A stretch of 64,000 nucleotides of DNA, taken from positions 49,565,519-49,629,518 of the forward strand of contig CM049306.1 in the NCBI GenBank assembly GCA_026874595.1. The letters run 5' to 3'. Of this stretch, positions 12,190 to 22,602 are shown piece by piece (positions within the stretch are counted from its first letter, which is position 1; each line of letters opens with the position of its first letter). Under the pieces are notes generated by a model. The model saw nothing but the letters and a program-made list of their open reading frames with translations, was not told the origin of the DNA and searched no databases. Origin of the DNA: Sipunculus nudus. Lineage: Eukaryota > Annelida > Sipuncula > Golfingiida > Sipunculidae. The translations under genes and the position numbers were made by a program.

Positions 12190-12655
12190 TTAAAAGGGCC
12201 CAATCACCTATCTGACCTTAATAATCTAAAGGTATTCCTTGGACTCTTGGTGCTTTTATGAAAATAGGCAAAAAAATGGATTTATCACTGCACACAGTCT
12301 GCTTGTTTTGTTTATAACAACTTGTTATAATATGTAGGGCCCACCAAAAATAAACAAATTCAAAAAGGGCATCTAGCTGCAAGACAGATAAGCCAGAGCT
12401 CTGCAAATGGGGTTTTGCAACGAGTGTCTTTTTCTGCCTCCACATATATGCAACCTACCTGCTTAGGATACATGTTTTTCCTGTTTGTCAACACTGCTGT
12501 GTTTACAAACATATTATTCATAACCTACACAAAGCCTTATAAGAACTTTTCACAACCCACATTACCTTTAGATTATTAATATATGCACAGAGGAAGCCAG
12601 AAAGCACATTAATTCTTTTTTCAAAGGTAGATGACTGAAGTAAATGGGCACTTAA
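12190..12655. mobile_element. TTAA-flanked TIR element, copy 1
   Basis: The ends are TTAAAAGGGCCCAATCAC and GGGCACTTAA. Its interior matches that at 58176-58621 over most of its length (for example cagataagccagagct and atatgcaacctacct). The TTAA at each edge suggests a piggyBac-type non-autonomous element. Confidence 0.7.
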
Positions 12656-12659
12656 AAGC

Positions 12660-12850
12660 AGTTTGAGACAGTAAAGTGTCTAGGCAGCCAACAATGTCGG
12701 CTGCAGAGTGTTAGACCCCTGCCTAGACAGTCCAAGTGACTCCAGCCACAACACAGCCGATAATTAATGCTTTAACTGATATCCCTAAGTGTCAGCTGAC
12801 CAGATTGTGACATTCTAGACCTGGTAGTTATAGTTAGTAAACTGCTGCTG
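12660..12850. repeat. Repeat with 'tgtctaggcag' hairpins, related to 18835-19012
   Basis: This stretch and 18835-19012 share gtgtctaggcagcc, gagtgttagacccctg, cctagacagtcca and gtcagctgac blocks, in opposite order. They are inverted, dispersed copies of one repeat. Confidence 0.6.
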
Positions 12851-13338
12851 AATTAAAAAAATCAGGTAACAGGACTGGATTTAAAACCTGGAAAAATAAA
12901 CACCAAAATGCAGCATGACATTGCATGCAACATAAATCAAATAGTATGGTAAAAAAATTCTTATGGAACTGGAATACATACACCAACACTACATATATTT
13001 ACAAGCAGGTATTTGCATTTCATTGACTGACCAGGTCAGATGATTAATGCAGTGTACTCACAGTTGATTGTGTCTTTTTTTCAGTAGACCCCTTTGATCC
13101 CCTCTGATGATCCATTGATGTTATTGTGGAGATTGATTAGCTTCATGGTTTGACGATCAGTTACACTAATGATTTCATAAGTTTGTACCACTAATGATGA
13201 GAGAGCAGATTCTGAGTTCCTGGTGAGCGAGTAGATACAGAATATTTGCTGGTCTTGCAACTTTCCTCATAAGTCAGGGATTAATGAATGTAATATTAAA
13301 ATAATACATGTAGTGGCCTATCAGGGCTAAACAAATAT

Positions 13339-16256
13339 AACAAGGCCTACAGGCCTAATGCGAACCTGTGCAAAGTTTGGGAGTATGAATGGAGGTTTAT
13401 TTTTAAAATTTAATATTGATCCTCTTATGTCCTGCATATCTACCTTAGTCATTATGATTACAGCAAAATGGATGTTTTGGACCTGCAATTTTAAGACTAG
13501 GACATTTTAAAACTAAAATATGGGTAGTCGACAAGCAACTATGTGTATCCGCAGAAATCAGAGTGGGACTGGTGAAGTGAGGCATGGATTAAGTGGCAAG
13601 GGGAATAGAGTGAGGTGTGTTGCATATAAGCATGGATGTCTGCAGCATAAACGTGAATGTAGGTGGCGCCACCTGTCATAAAATCAAGAAAGCTGTCCAG
13701 GATGTATAAACCTGCAAAATTTCAGGTGGATAAGTCAAACCACTGCCCCAGTTTTCCCTATGAAGAGATATTTGACATCTATACACATGCAAAATTTTGG
13801 CCCAATCGGTCAAATGGTTCCTGAGATATAAGCTTGGATGTCTGCAGAGTAAACGTGAATGTAGGTGGCGCCACCTATCTTAAAATCGAGAAAGCTGTCC
13901 AGGATGTATAAACCTACATAATTTCAGGTGGATAAGTCAAACCACTGCTGAGATATGAGTGATTTTATCCCAAGGCAGATGAACAGATGGACACTGTGCA
14001 TAAATGGTTGCAGGTGGCGCCACCAGTTTTGCCTATGATGAAGAGCTATGTGAGATCTATACACTTGCAAAATTTTGGCCCAATCATTCAAACGGTTCCC
14101 GAGATATGAGCTGGGATGTCTGCAGAGTAAATGTGAATGTAGGTGGCGCCACCTGTCAGAGAATCGTGAAGGTTGTCCAGGATGTATAAACCTGAAAAAT
14201 TTCAGGTGGATAAGTCAAACCACTGCTGAGATATGAGTGATTTTATCCCAAGGCAGATGAACGCTGTGCATAAATGGTTGCAGGTGGCACCACCAGTTTT
14301 GCCTATGATGAAGTACTATGTGAGATCTATACACATGCAAAATTTTGGCCCAATCGGTCAAAGGGTTCTCGAGATATGAACTTTGATGTCTGCAGAGTAA
14401 ACATGAATGTAGGTGGCGCCACCTGTCATAAAATCAAGAAACCTGTCCAGGATGTATAAACCTGCAAAATTTCAGGTGGATAAGTCAAACCACTGCTGAG
14501 ATATGAGTGATATTATTCCAAGGCAGATGAACAGATGGACGCTGTGCATAAATGGTTGCAGGTGGCACCACCAGTTTTGCCTATGATGAAGAGCTGTGTG
14601 AGGTCTATACACATGCAGAAGTTTGGCCCAATCAGTCAAAGAGATCCTGAGATATGATCTTGGATGTCTGCAGAGTAAACGTGAATTTAGGTGGCACCAC
14701 CTGTCATAAAATCAAGAAAGCTGTCCAGGGTGTATAAACCTGCAAAATTTCAGGTGGATAAGTCAAACCACTGCTGAGATATGAGTGATTTTATCCCAAG
14801 GCAGATGATCAGATGGACTCTGTGCAAAAATTTGTTGCAAGTGGCGCCACCAGTTTGCCTATGATGAAGAGCAGTGTTAGATCTATTCACATGCAAAATT
14901 TTGGCCCATCCGGTCAAACGGTTCCCAAGGTATGAGCTGGCACGTCTGCAGAGTAAACGTGAATGTAGGTGGCGCCACCTGTCAGAAAATCGAGAAAGCT
15001 GTCCAGGATGTATAAACCAGCAAAATTTCAGGTGGATAAGTCAAACCACTGCTGAGATATGATTGATTTTATCCCAAGGCAGATGAACAGATGGATGCTG
15101 ATCAGAAATGGTTGGAGGTGGTGCCACCATTTTAAGTGTATGTTATAAAGCTATCAAAGGGCTACATTTGTGCAAAATTTTTAGCCTGATCAGTCAAATG
15201 GATCCCGAGATATGTGGGTTTATGTGTGGAAACAGACGCACAAATGGACACTTGGCAGCGAGGAAAGGTTAGAGGTCAACCAAAAATGAGGGCGCAGCAG
15301 TTCACATGTGACCTGTTGATAAACCCGATTTGCTAAAAATGCAAACAAAGTTTTTTCAAACAGTTGAAAGATATAGTTCAAATAATCTGGGAATTCTGCA
15401 TCTAGACATTGTATCTAGACGTCTAGATGCTGTGTCTAGACACATTATCTAGACAAGAGACAGAGCCAGGTCAGTTGCCATGGTGATGTTGTATTGAGTT
15501 GTACTGAGTGACCTCTTGACTTGGCTGCTGAAACTTGCCATGTTGTCAAATCTGTTTTCAAACACAGAAAGCCTTTTTCAATTGGCTACACTGCTTTTTT
15601 AAAGCTGCATTTACCCAATCTTTTCTTATAAAACTGACGGAACCCTACCATAGAATAATTCTTGTAAAGTTTAAACCAATCAGCTTAAAAGTTTCTAAAA
15701 AAAAGTGTATAAGCTAGAAGAGTCTAAACTTACATTTTTGCTTGTAAAAAATAGATCAATGTAGGTGGTGCACCAACACCTCCATTTCAGATATGACTCG
15801 TGTGACAAACATTGGCATAAAATTTGGTGATGACAGCTCCAGCTATTTCTGAGATTTTAAGTTTAGTATGCTTTTTTGCACAGATGACTAAGTTCAACTT
15901 CCTGTAACTCGGTAAAAAATCACTGAACTGAAACCATTTGAACAAACTTGAGAGAGATTGTTCCAAGAAACATTTATGTGAAATATTGGAAAATTTGGCT
16001 GGACAGTTTCAGAGAAGAAGATTTTTAAAGGTTTTTAAGTTTTTTTCTCTATAAAATCTAAATTAATGCAGATACCCAATAATAAGCTCCAGGGCACCAA
16101 GTTTCACATTTGACTAATTCTTACATGTAATTTGGAGCTGCTAGCTCTGATGGTTTCTGACTTACAGCCATGGACCGCAGAAAGCCAGCCCTGGATGGTG
16201 GACGGCTGACAGGGGACGGACGACGCTGCGCCATTGCATAAGCTCACAGGTTTGCT
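13339..16256 (+). mobile_element. Type-2 element carrying the ~278-bp double-palindrome array
   Basis: The left end has aacaaggcctacaggcctaa and the right end has a gacggacgacg tract followed by cattgcataagctcacaggt and tttgct. Between them lie five tandem units (13640-15240), then a D module (15750-16190) with the usual 'cagctatttctgagatt' core. The next element (type-1) begins within about six bases of its right edge. Confidence 0.8.
13640..15240 (+). repeat. Tandem array, ~278-bp unit with two palindromes each
   Basis: Each unit has two palindrome sites of alternating type: one followed by agttttgcctatgatgaag and one followed by tgtcataaaatcaag. First-type sites lie near 14013, 14282, 14560, 14839 and 15117; second-type sites near 13662, 13864, 14142, 14412, 14691 and 14968. 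Exact GGTGGCGCCACC occurs at 13662, 13864, 14013, 14142, 14412 and 14968. The other sites are mostly variants consistent with decay of the central CpG. Confidence 0.9.
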
Positions 16257-18420
16257 GACTAGTGGCCCATGGGCCATGACGCTCAGCTGAATTCAAGGAT
16301 TGTTGAATTCGATTACAAGATGGAGAGATCCAAGATCTATATACATGCTAACTTTCAGCTCAATGCATTGAGCCACTTCTGAGATATCGGCTGTTATCTA
16401 AAAGACACCCAGATTCAGACTGCCCAGAAAGGATTGCAGGTGGTGCCACCTGTCTTTGTTATGCACAACTACATAGGTGAGGTTACAACTATGCCGGGTT
16501 ACAGAAGATCAGTCCAAGGGTCTCAGAGGAGTTCTCCAGAAACAAACACCGTTTTTGTATCACATTTTTAATTATTTCGGGGGTACTTATGAGCCCGATA
16601 GCTCAGAGGATATGGGTAACAGAGACCTAATTTCAGATTTCCATGAAGACTATTCATGGAGCTCCCTAGATGTCAAGTATGAAGATTCTAGGTCAAGTGG
16701 TTACAATTTGTGCCCTGTTACAAGAAGAGGCTTTATTTGAAAGTCTCAAAATGAGAAAAATGCGTACAAATTAAAAAAAAAATAGGTGGCGCCACCAGTC
16801 TGCAGAAAGTGATGGAACATCCCATGATCAATATGAATGCAAAAATTTATGGCCATCAGTACATTAGTTATTCAGATACTGCAGCTTTTGCATCACATTT
16901 TTAATTATTCTTAGGAGTCTTTACAAACCCCATGGCTCAAAGGATATGGGTAATAGAGACCTAATTTCAGGTTTCCATAGAAACTTTTCATGGATTCTCT
17001 TGGTGTCAAGTTAGAAGAATCCAGATCCAGCAGTTACGATTTGTGCCCTGTTAACAGATGACAGCTTCTTTGAAGGTCTCAAATATATAGAAAAAAAATT
17101 GTAAAATTGGAAAAAAATACAGGTGGCGCCACCAGTCCGCAGGAAATGATGGAACATCCCATGATCAATATTCATGCATAGAATCATGGTGATCAATGTA
17201 GTTATTCAGATACTTGAGCTTTTTTATCAAATTTTGCATTATTCTGGGGGGGGGGGGGTACTTCAGAGCCCCATAGCTCAAAGTTTGAAGATTCTAGGTC
17301 CAGTGGTTACGATTTGTGACTTGTTAACAGATGACAGTTTCATTGCAGGTCTGAAAAAAAGAGAAAAAAATTCGTAAAAAATTGGAAAAAATACAGGTGG
17401 TGCTACCAGTCTGCAGGAAGTGATAGAACATCCCATGATCAATATTCATGCAAAGAATTATGGTGATCAATGCAGTAGTTATTCAGATACTTGAGATTTT
17501 GCATTATTCTGGGGGGTACTTCAGAGCCCCATAGCTCAAAGGATATGGGTAACAGAGACCTAATTTCAGGTTTTCATGAAGATTTTTCATGGCCCTCTCT
17601 GTATATCAAGTTTGAAGATTCCAGGTCCAGTGTTATAATTTGTGCCCTGTTAACATATGACAGTTTCATTACAGGTCTGAAAAAAAGAGAAAAAAAATCG
17701 TAAAAATTGGAAAAAATACAGGTGGTGCCACCAGTCTGCAGGAAGTGATGGAACATCCCATGATCAATATTCATGCAAAAAATCATGATGACCAATGCAG
17801 TAGTTATTCAGATACTTGAGCTTTTGTATCAAATTTTGCATTATTCTGGGGGCTACTTCGGAGCCCCATAGCTCAAAGGATATGGGTAACAGAGACCTAA
17901 TTTCAGGTTTTCAAGGAGATTTTTCATGGCCCTCCCTGCATGTCAAGAGAGAAGATTCTAGGTCCAGTCATAATGATTTGTGCCCTGTTAACAGATGACC
18001 ACATCTTAAGATCTCAAAAATAGAGAAAAACATTCGTAAAAATAGAAAAAATACAGGTGGCGCCGCCAGACTGCAGAAACTGATGAAACATTCCAGATCA
18101 ATATCCATGCAAAAAATCATGGTGATCACTGCATTAGTTTTTCAGATAATTGAGCTTTTGTATCAAATTTTCCTTTATTCTGGGAGGTACTTCTGAGCCC
18201 CATAGCTCAATGAATATGGGTAACAGAGACCTAATTTCAGGTTTCCAAGGAGATTTTTTATGAACCTCCCAGGATGTCAAGTTACAAGATTCTAGGTCCA
18301 GCAGTTACAGTTTGTGCCCTGTTAACGGACAGATGGCTGGACGGCCAGATGGCTGGACGGACGACGGACAAAGAGTGATCGCTATAGCTCAGATGACTTA
18401 CAGTCAGGTGAGCTAAAAAC
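16257..18420 (+). mobile_element. Type-1 array element with an intact hairpin end
   Basis: It begins agtGGCCCATGGGCCatgacg, a perfect 12-bp palindrome, and ends with a gctggacggacgacgg tract and a hairpin at 18386-18414 followed by aaaaac. Inside are five array units with palindrome sites near 16785, 17122, 17398, 17722 and 18056 (two exact GGTGGCGCCACC). A preceding block near 16440 also carries GGTGGTGCCACC. This is the most complete type-1 copy in the window. Confidence 0.88.
18386..18414 (+). repeat. 3'-terminal hairpin of the type-1 element
   Basis: The sequence folds as AGCTCA-ga-TGACT-tac-AGTCA-gg-TGAGCT and is followed by aaaaac. The same fold recurs, inverted, at 27099-27126 and in a decayed form at about 39791-39820. 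Confidence 0.85.
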
Positions 18421-18659
18421 ATATATATACAAATCAAGGAGAGTTAAGTGGCTTGTCAGCAAAATGGCTGCATAATAAGTCAACATCTCTGTTGGGATAA
18501 ATTTCCCTCTTTTCATGATTAGGAGACAAAGGTAAATCTGAATAATAAGTCCCACCATGTAGAATTGTGGAAACAGGATGCTAAAACCATTGCTGGGTCT
18601 AAGAAGCAGTATCCAGCTAATAAGTCATTTAATCCTGAAATAAATTAATACACATCCCT

Positions 18660-18670
18660 TGTGTATCCAT

Positions 18671-18709
<39 letters not shown>

Positions 18710-18710
18710 T
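18660..18710. repeat. (TA)n(TG)n microsatellite
   Basis: A compound TA then TG dinucleotide run is clearly visible. Confidence 0.9.
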
Positions 18711-18834
18711 GTTTGTATATTTTGTACAATATAAGTTAAAATAAATGTAGTAATGAAAATTATAATACTAATAGTCCACTATGTTTAAATGCATGTACAT
18801 GTATGATTTAATGCATCTATAACTGTTTCTACTA

Positions 18835-19012
18835 GGTCATCTAGTCAAGGCAGCTGACACTTAGTGATTTCAGCTAAACATTCTCAGCTGTGAAGTGCCA
18901 TGAGTGTGGACTGTCTAGGCAGTCAACAATTTTGGCTGCCTAGACAGTCCAGGGGTCTAACACTCCATAGCCAACATTTTGAGCTGCCTAGGCAGTCCAG
19001 GGGTCTAACGCT
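18835..19012. repeat. Hairpin-forming dispersed repeat
   Basis: A perfect 15-bp stem, GGACTGTCTAGGCAG (18908-18922) with its complement at 18936-18950, has a 13-base loop. A further related arm follows near 18975. An inverted relative lies at 12660-12850. Confidence 0.75.
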
Positions 19013-19392
19013 AGCTTCTGTCATTTCTTAGATTACTATGTAAGTAGGCTTATTTGGCCAAATGACTGTTCAAATTCGTGTAACACCACTAAAATTCATC
19101 AAATGCAAACCATTTGAACAAACTTGAGAGGGCTTGCCTCTGGGATAATTTCTGTGAAATATTGAACAATTTGGCTTGACCGTTTCAGAGGAGAAGATTT
19201 TTAAAGGTTTTTAGCTTTTTCTCTTTAAAATCTAAGAAAATGCAGAGTTTTTCAGATGGCTAATTTTTTGCATTAAATTTCATGATGCTAGCTCCAGTTG
19301 TTTTCGAAATAGTATGGGTTAATTAACGTACAGATGACGGACGACATACGCCGCCACACCATCCAATTTGCTCACAGGCTTGCTAAAAATTA
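19013..19392 (+). mobile_element. Type-2 D-module fragment with 3' end
   Basis: It shares the caaatgcaaaccatttgaac and ggctt..ccgtttcagag blocks with 11200-11400. It ends with gatgacggacgacatacg and a gctcacaggcttgctaaaaa tail, lacking the 5' part. Confidence 0.65.
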
Positions 19393-20768
19393 CTACAGAT
19401 GCATATTAAATGCAAAATTATAATACAGATACATCTCACTGATGGCTAAATCTTGAATTAAGTTGAGTATGGATACCAATTATTTATAATCCATGTTCTG
19501 TCACTTTTATATACCCACAGAGCTGTATACCTGTGATTATAAACATTGCCTGGCATGAGGAATATCTAAAATTATAAATCTACATTTTTTAAAAGCTTTT
19601 AAAAAACATTCTTGTCATTATTAACCATAGATAACCTAAATTCAAAATGTCTAGAGGCATGATGTAACACATATAGATAAACTGGTGCCAGGCTGGATGT
19701 ATCTATTTATATTGTAAAATGACACCATTCAATCTTTATAATTCAACCGAAATTCATTCTTTGATACCATACAAGACAATTATTATAAGAATTATTCAGG
19801 GGATTATTCTTGTAAAATATTAAACATATTGGCCTCAGTGGCGTCAGTCAAAAAACGTTTTGGGAAAAAATACAGCAAAATGGCTAAGTTAAGCTTCCCA
19901 TAACTCCAAAACCAAAAAGCCAAAAACCACTGAACCAAAACCATTTGAATAAACTTGAATCATCAACAACTAAGGATAATTAATGTGTGAGATTTAAGAA
20001 TTTGGCCCATTGGTTTTTGAGAAGAAGATCTTTGTAGCCACTGAGCTAAAATGGGCTGTTATGGCATATGACTAAATTCAGCTTCCCATAACTCAGCCAA
20101 AAGTCACTGAACTGATACCATTTGACCAAAATTCATAAAGCACTACCCTAGGATCATTTCTGTGTGATATTAAACAATTTGGCCAATGGTTTCAGAGAAG
20201 AAGTTTTTTGTAGCCGTCAGTATGATACAGGCACTGATGACCCCCGTATAAAAAAGGCCGATGCAGGTAGCGCCACCAATACCTCAATTTTAGATATGAC
20301 TCATGTGACCAACATTGGCATAAAATTCGGTGATGATAGCTCCAGCCATTTCTGAGATTGTAATTTTAGTATGCTTTTTTGGACAGATGACTAAGTTCAA
20401 CTTCCTGTAACTCGGCCAAAAATCACCGAACTTGAACCATTCGAACAAACTTGAGAGAGATTGTTCCAGGAATCATTTCTGTGAAATACTGAACAATTTG
20501 GCTGAACAGTTTTGGAGAAAAAGATTTTTAAACCTTTTTTAGCTTTTTCCTATAAAATCTAAGAAAATGCAGTCAGCCAAATAATAAGCAAAATCCGATA
20601 GAGATTTTAGATGACTAATTTTTTGCATAAAATTTTGTGATGCTAACTCTTGCCGTTTTCAAGATAGTATAGGTAAACATGCATACAGACGACAGAAGCT
20701 GGACGCCGGACGAAGGACGCCGGATGACGCCACACCATCGCATAAGCTGACAGGTTCTCTAAAAACAA
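19393..20768 (+). mobile_element. Type-2 D-module element, paralogue of 54285-55690
   Basis: The stretch aligns over its full length with 54285-55690, with shared phrases throughout such as ttgaattaagttgagta and gatgacgccacaccatcgca. The palindrome site reads GGTAGCGCCACC at 20266. It ends in a gacgccggacgaaggacgcc tract and an A-rich tail. Confidence 0.75.
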
Positions 20769-20809
20769 GCAAATTCATTGAAATAATGTCCTCCGCTTTG
20801 GGTTCTTGT

Positions 20810-21640
20810 TGTTTTTCATGCTTGATAACAGATGGACAGACAGAGTGACAGACAGACAGAAGCCAGACACTCTAAAACCAATCTGAACCAAGGTAAGCAT
20901 GAGAGCAATCACTGACACATATTTGAATGAAATCAGATAATATTTAAGAAAGTTATTGCACAGAAACTGAAACCTGGCGGACAGACAGTCATAGACAGAC
21001 AGAAGTCAGACACTCCAAAACCAATCCCAACCAAGGTAAGTATGAAAGCAATCACTGACACATATTTGAATGAAATCGGATAATATTTAGGAAAATTACC
21101 CCACAGAAACGAAAACCTGACAGACTGACAGAGTGACAGACAGACAGACAGAAGCCATACACTCTAAAACCAATCCCAACCAAGGTAAGCATGAGAGCAA
21201 TCACTGACACATACCTAAATGAAATTGGATAATATTTAGGAAAATTACCCCACAGAAACGAAAACCTGACAGACTGACAGAGTGACAGACAGACAGACAG
21301 ATGCCAGACACTCCTAAACCAATCCCAACCAAGGTAAGCATGTGAGCAATCACTGAAAAAAATTTTGAATAAAATCAGATAATATTTAGGAAAGTAATCG
21401 CACGGAAACGAAAACCTGACTGACAGACTGACAGACAGACAGACAGAAGCCAAACACTCTAAAAGAAATCCCAACTAAGGTAAGCATGACAGCAATCACT
21501 GACCAAAATTTGAATGAAATCGGATAATATTTAGGAAAGTTATGACACGGAAACAAAAACCTGACAGACGGACAGAGAGACGGACAGACAGACAAACCCA
21601 AACCAATGTCCCCCACATCTGCAGTGCGGGGGACAATTAA
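20810..21640. mobile_element. Pearl-like element: ~148-bp core repeats plus (GACA)n
   Basis: About five units spaced 140-150 bp apart each contain a ccaaccaaggtaagcat block, a gaaatcggataatatttagg block and a GACAGACA tract. The right edge has GTCCCCC (about 21610) and GGGGGAC forming a hairpin, followed by aattaaac. The left edge has the similar tgtcctccgc. Oyster-type 'pearl' elements have the same plan of core repeats and a tetranucleotide microsatellite. A 140-codon minus-strand frame across the array is incidental. Confidence 0.75.
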
Positions 21641-22550
21641 ACATAAAGAAATCCAGTTTCAAAGAGGCTTTGTACCTTCATCTTGAGTGCTGGGTCATTT
21701 ATTATAAATTTTGCTCAACGCTATTTGCTTTATATATTACAAACAGTGTAACAGCAAATAGTCCCAACACACCTTTCATCTAGCTTTTCACTACTCATAC
21801 CATGGAGAAGTTACTGCAGCTGAATCCTGATAAAATCACCCATATTTATTGCAGACACTTTGGCACACAATAATATCTAGCAACAGTTTAGCAGTCAAGG
21901 GGTTAACATTGTTTATTTTTGGTGCTGCCATGTTGACCTTTGGTCTCAGATTCATGTCACACTAGACCATAGACATTAAACCTTTGTCCTAATTAAAGGT
22001 TAAGTCACATTTGATCTTTGACATCAATTGCTCAAAAGTGTAAAGTATCACATTTCTTCATCAAATTTAGGTCATATTTTGTGGACTTGATAAATATATG
22101 ACCCTGTCATCCTGTAAACCTTTTGGAAACCTTTGACCAGTATTTGTGACACTTGTTAGCACCTTGTGTTTTGGACTTAACATATTGTGGTATTTAAAAT
22201 CTCTAAAAGTATGAAGTTAACAAGCATATCAAGCCTTTGTTTAAAGGTTTCTGGGTAGACCAACTTGCCCAGGTGGGCTAGTAGGAATCAACTTTTGGTT
22301 GCTCTATCCTCATTTACTTGAACTTCAAGAAATACCATTATCATCGAACCCTGCTGCATTCATACTGAACACGTACTGGTAGTATCAAAAGTTCTACATA
22401 TTTTGACAAAACCTACATATTACATATGCATGTACAGTGTCAGTTCAAAGAGGTGCTGTGCAATAATTTATCATTTAATTGAATGTATCTGACCAAAAAC
22501 TAAATGAATAATTTTTCTGAATGATTTACAAATTATAAATTCATACTTAC
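21641..22550. other. Start of CDK20 intron 7, no other gene seen
   Basis: This is transcribed (minus) sequence downstream of exon 7. No exon and no repeat boundary could be defined. Confidence 0.4.
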
Positions 22551-22602
22551 TGGAAAAAGTGGTGAATTGTTGAGGAGCTCTCCAAATATGCAGCCAACAG
22601 CC
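22551..22602 (-). CDS. CDK20: CDK20 exon 7 (codons 188-205)
   Basis: After acceptor ctgttcag the exon reads [17 protein letters not shown] and stops at a gtaagt donor. This is the alpha-F region of CDK20 (human SVGCIMGELLNGSPLFP). The exon is 52 bp, starts in the middle of a Trp codon and ends in phase 0. No continuation (expected near GENDIEQL) was found in positions 1-22550 by eye, so the next exon is probably outside the window or too short or divergent to recognise. Confidence 0.9.

Noticed and set aside
14004-14459. Two near-identical 61-codon ORFs starting MVAGG(A/T)TSFAYDE
   Set aside because: They are translations of successive ~278-bp array units. The frame breaks in other units and there is no sign of protein-level constraint.
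21052-21474. A 140-codon minus-strand ORF rich in SVCLSVSLS
   Set aside because: It is an open frame through the GACA tandem array; the composition and periodicity are those of the repeat.
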